In this document: piece after piece, positions 59,655-64,000 of the stretch | Layout of the letters: each line of letters opens with the position of its first letter | Numbering within the stretch: position 1 is the first letter of the stretch | From: Haliaeetus albicilla | Lineage: Eukaryota; Chordata; Aves; Accipitriformes; Accipitridae | DNA length: 64,000 bases | Assembly (NCBI RefSeq): GCF_947461875.1 | Contig: NC_091494.1 | Coordinates: 38,401,167 to 38,465,166, forward strand | Reading direction: 5' to 3' | The notes under the pieces: generated by a model | The model's database searches: none | What the model was told of the DNA's origin: nothing | Seen by the model: only the letters and a program-made list of their open reading frames with translations | Made by a program: the position numbers and the translations under genes

Positions 59655-62600
59655 GTAAGTAATATTGCAGGAATTATATTTGTTGTTATCCCAAATTAGG
59701 TTTGTGTCATCATGTGTATTAAAGACTGCAAATGATTTCTCAATAGAGAACAGAAATCATAGCATCAATTTTCCTGGCACTGCCTGGATTTCTGTTACAC
59801 ACACACATTCATTGAGGTTCATGGGGTATTATGTTCTCTTAATAGCTTATTTGCATATTAGAATGTTTTAAACAAATCCATCCCTAATGTGTTCTCTCTG
59901 TGCAGTACCGTATGGCTCAATCTTTTACTGTCAGAAAATAATAAAATACTACCTGACAGTATAAGGAAACAAGATGATGATAAGGGTCTGCCCAGTGGGG
60001 GAAGTTTCATTGCAACACCATAGAGTTTAGTAATACCTGTGTATTGTGCCAGGCCAAATCATTAGCATGTTTAGTGTTCCATGTAGAGTCAAGCAGATGT
60101 ATTAAGAGGTGGCAGACACCAGTCCATAGTGTTGAGAAATCAGAATGCAGACTATAGTGGGCAAGTGAGACAGGGTAGAAAAACTCAACAACCTACAGCA
60201 TGGACCAGCTTGGTGCAGACTTCATTGCTGTCTGCAGGATCATCACCTTTATAGTGCCTTTTTAATGTGGTTTAAGTATTGCCATAGCCATTTTAAAGAA
60301 TGGGAAGCCAAAGCAGATGAAGTCATTTGCTGGTAACAGCATGCTACTGGTAAACTTGCAGCTCTGGCCCCCATGCCACAGTCCCATGGTCACTGGATAC
60401 CATCTCTTCCTCCAGGAGCATGGATCTCCCAGTCTAGGCAGTTAACCCATCCTGCGCTGGAGGCCATGATATGAATCCTATAGCTCCTGCCCTCATCACT
60501 CCCATGAGCTGAGAAGACACAGTTAACTGCCCTCCTCTCCTGTTTGTCACTTCTGTAAAGTGCTCCAAAGCTTCTCTATCAGGAGCAGGCAGGTGCAGCT
60601 CAGCAGATGCGGAGCACTTGCTGTCCTTACATTTCTGAAGGACAGTGTGCTGCAGGTCTGCAGTGCTCTGCCTTTCCTGTTTCAGTAGTTCAACTGCATT
60701 TGCCATCTGTTGCCCACCTGAGTTGAGGTAATGCTTATGCAGGGCATTAATAAGACATGAACACTAGAAGCTCCCCTTTTCCTTTGAACACTCAACCACC
60801 TGCAATGCCTCTGAAACCACCTTTTTCTTTCTGTGGCTTTATAATTCACTGATACATTTCACACACTCAGCAAAATGCCACATCATGGATGTTTTCTCCA
60901 TCTGGGTAACTGGTGAATATTTTTCGCCCATTGGACCAAGGCCCCATGGACCCCGTTCATATCTGGAAGAAGATGCAATTCCATGTGTTCATGCTAAACC
61001 CAGGAAAGCCAGTGAGTGGACTCCCTTGAATTTGATCAGATTTTTTGCATTGGAGCCATTAGTAGGTTATGGATTTAACAGATTTAGGAATTTGCTCAAA
61101 GTTGAGGTGAAGACTATTCAACAAATTTGCTTAGGTCATTTAGGATACAGTCCCAAAATCTGCCTTCTAGCTGGTAAATCGGGTGTCCCCAAGATTTGTC
61201 CCCCTGAAACAATCATTTCTGTTTACAGAAAACCTACAGATAAGCCAACTTTCAGGCTTGAAGCCTGCTGATAAAGTACCAAGGGGCAACGACTGATGCT
61301 TGAAATCAAAATTCAAAGCAAATTCAAAGCCATTTTTTCCAGCAATGATGTATATTCCTGCATGTTTTGGGATCAGACAGCAGCTGATCGAAATTCATGA
61401 TGCTGTTTGCAGTGGTATGAATTATTTACGATACATAGTCTGCCAGAACTGAATGGTGAGGGCAGGCTGTTGGACTCGTGATTCCTACATGCTGGTATTC
61501 CACACCTTACACGTGTGACTAGGAACCCTTTGCGTGCTTTAGGGTCAGGTTCAGGGAGAGCATCAGGTCATCTAATGTGATGTACTGAAATGGTGACAGC
61601 ACAGCTTTTAACTCACTTATTCTAGGCTAGGTAAATCTTCCAGGCATATATTGTTGTCTTCTCAAAAAGCCTCAGATGAGGGAGTCCAGTTCCTCTTGAT
61701 AGTTCCAGACCAGTCCCATTTTATAGTTCTCATGGGTAAACAACCATGCTGGTAAAAAATTGTGCCTTGTTTTTAATTTGAGTTTGTTCAGTTTTAATTT
61801 GCAGATAATGGTTCTTTATGTCTTTCCTCTGCTAGACTAGAGAGTCCTTTAGAACCTGCAATTTCCTGCTTGCAGAAGTCTTTATACCTAGTAACAAATC
61901 ACTACTTGGTCTCCCTTTTGCCAAATTAAACAGAGAAAACTCTTTAAGTTTGGTTGTATAAGGCGTTTCCACAGCACTTGAATGTTACGTCAGTTCTCTG
62001 CAACCTGTTCGGGTTTTCAGCATCTCTTATGAAAGTGGGTACCGCAAATGTGTTAGTACTGGTTTCTCCAATGCAGTGTAAAATAATTTCCCTCATTTGC
62101 TCTGCTTCCCAGAATTCCCAAAATATCACAGAGAAGCCTCATTCCTCTCCCCTGCATCTATAAATCCCAGCTCATGAAAAGACAGTCCTCATTCCAGTAG
62201 ATGTGTTACTCCTTTTCCTTCTCTATTGTATTCTTTTCTGTTTTGTGACCTTGCCTGGCGGTGCTTAAAACATACTCTGTATCGGCTTCACTTATGAAGC
62301 TATCCAGAGGAGTGTGAGACTGTCTGCATTGTTGTTATTTATCAGCCTGTCATCTGCAAATTTCATCATCATGGTTTTATATTTACTTCCAGCCTGTGGA
62401 TGCAAACACCAAGTAGCTTCAGAGAAGGACCAATCCTACCAGTTCCTAACAGAGACACTTAGAGACACTGGTATCCTGCACTAATGGGTCTCTTGAGCAC
62501 CCATTAGCCTGTGCGTCTCTGATACGGCAGGTTGGTTTTAGTAGTAGCCCTTTAGAGGGAACTAATTAATAGCTAGATTCATCATTTAGGAGGTTTATAT

Positions 62601-63798
62601 AAGCAAGGAAACAGCAAAGCCTATACCTAGTGTTGTCTGTAAGGAGGCAAGGTGAAAAATTGCTGGTGTCAGATGGCTGTGGTCAGCTGCAGAGTGAAGT
62701 AGTGGAGGACCAGGACCTGCAGAGCAAAGGGAAAGCAGGCTGGGGGAAAGAAGGGTGGCAATTTTTGAGTGGCAAGGAATTACTGAGCCACAGCAGCAAG
62801 AGTCCCTCTTACTTTGTTACTCAAGGCCCTAGATCGGGACTAGGGACGAAACAAACAGCCCTGTGCAACAGTGAGGGTCACTTACTGAAGAGGATCCTGT
62901 CTGAAGAGCTCTAACAACCTGGACCACATGGATGCTAAAAAGGCCTGAACCCAGGGGCTGGTTAAAGAGCCGGAGGTGGGTCTCAGCACACGTGGTGGCC
63001 GCATTGCCTGGCACTGCTCAGCTGACACAAGTCCTGTCTCTGCATTTCATACTGTGAAGGTGTAAATTTGGGCCGCTTCCCCAGATGTGGAAAAGGCCAG
63101 TCTGTTAAAATCAGGGTGAGTGCAGTTCTGCTGCAAACTGTATAAATCATGTAGGAACCTCTCTAATTCCACCCTGCAGCATTTACATATTTAATCTCCT
63201 TTTGCTGTTTTTTGAGGTTCTTCACAAATGCTCCTGCTTCAGGAGATCCTGCCCAAATGTCACTGCCGCAGCACAGCCTGACCTTTCCTGCAAGTGCTTG
63301 TCTCACCATTCTCACAGCTCGCAGGTGTTCCCTGCTTGCACTTCAGGGTGAGACGTGCTCACAGGCTCCTGCAGTATGAAGGCAAACTGCTGAGACAAAT
63401 TGTTTATTTCAGATGGCATCTTCTGGCTGTGACTTGGATCCTGCTGTAGGATTTCAGTGGATGGAGCCAGTGTGGGGTCCCTCAGAACTCAATTACATCT
63501 AAATCTGACAAATTTTCTTTGTGTTAACAAAACCTCTTCTGTGCTGGTCAGTTTTGGAAGAAAATTGTGAGGTCGGTAGAGGTCTGAGTTTCTTCTTGTC
63601 TGGAAATGGAAGCAGGATTCAGTTCCAGTTAGAAAATCTTTGCTGGCAAAAAAAACCTAGCTGTTTTGGCAGCATCAGTACGAGAGCTGGCCAGGAGTCC
63701 TGAGAGGGTTCCTTGGCTGGGATGTGCACCTTTATTGTACTCACTTGCAAGAAAAGATCAGTTTCAATAAATCTCTTCTGAGGTTTGTCAGTGACCTG

Positions 63799-63845
63799 TC
63801 CTCTTCTCTCCTCTTCTCTCCTCTTCCTCCACTTCCTCTCCTACA
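63799..63845 (+). repeat. pyrimidine microsatellite (CTCTTCTCTC)n
   Basis: CTCTTCTCTC occurs twice in tandem and degenerates into CTCTTCCTCC and similar units. It is a pure pyrimidine strand. Confidence 0.9.
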
Positions 63846-64000
63846 AAAATGCTTTCCCTTCCTCTCTTAACAGTCATTCAGATGCCTAGTCACGTAGAGT
63901 ATGCGGTCATACTCCAAGGTACTGCGAGTCCTGGGACAGCAGGCATGCTCGGTGATGCTGGGAAGGGAATTAGCTTGAGTGAAAGCTAACAAACGTTCCC

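Larger units (their letters stand above)
41856..64000 (+). other. RAB11FIP4 intron 1, distal part
   Basis: About 22 kb without a recognised exon; exon 2 of RAB11FIP4 was looked for and not found. Open frames here are short and do not resemble known proteins. Short repeats and one unexplained GC-richer block (53690-54060) are listed separately. That the entire stretch is one intron is inferred from the absence of other genes and the very large first intron of human RAB11FIP4. Confidence 0.55.

Noticed and set aside
60885..61271. 128-codon plus-strand frame starting MDVFSIWVTGEYF
   Set aside because: It is longer than most chance frames, but I recognise no motif and its composition equals that of the flanks.

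Overview
The window is vertebrate nuclear DNA, most likely from a bird. Genes are split into GT-AG exons, there are two GC-rich CpG-island promoters in otherwise AT-rich DNA, and a solo LTR at 28167-28762 closely resembles one I recall from many neoavian genomes. Species cannot be told from the sequence. The features are three protein-coding genes (two of them cut by the window or continuing beyond it) and long introns and intergenic DNA; there is no operon, CRISPR array or prokaryote-type system.

Layout. (1) 1-2685, minus strand: COIL (coilin, the Cajal-body scaffold), exons 1-3; the C-terminal Tudor-like part lies left of the window. (2) 2686-2850: a 165-bp gap between divergent start codons, with GC boxes and a CACGTG E-box. 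A YY1-like element overlaps the COIL start codon. (3) 2851-14131, plus strand: the complete SCPEP1 gene (serine carboxypeptidase of family S10), rebuilt here as 13 coding exons giving 441 residues with Ser158, Asp359 and His419 in the catalytic positions. (4) 14132-24350: about 10 kb intergenic with only simple repeats and a decayed hAT-like element. (5) 24350-25620: CpG island and first coding exon of RAB11FIP4 (24700-24843), preceded by a polyalanine uORF whose stop codon overlaps an in-frame start of the main ORF. (6) 24844-64000: apparently all intron 1 of RAB11FIP4, holding the solo LTR, short tandem repeats, fragments resembling ancient amniote repeats, and an unexplained GC-richer block near 53.7-54.1 kb.

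The three genes have unrelated jobs (snRNP nuclear-body assembly, lysosomal/secretory proteolysis, Rab11/Arf recycling-endosome traffic). COIL and SCPEP1 may share one divergent promoter. As I remember the human map, COIL and SCPEP1 are about 17 kb apart and RAB11FIP4 is tens of Mb away on the same arm, so both the tight head-to-head pair and the SCPEP1-RAB11FIP4 neighbourhood would differ from human. I did not find a credible new system. The most checkable observations are the compact divergent promoter, the uORF, a NAGNAG acceptor, a perfect 68-bp tandem duplication and a nested palindrome.
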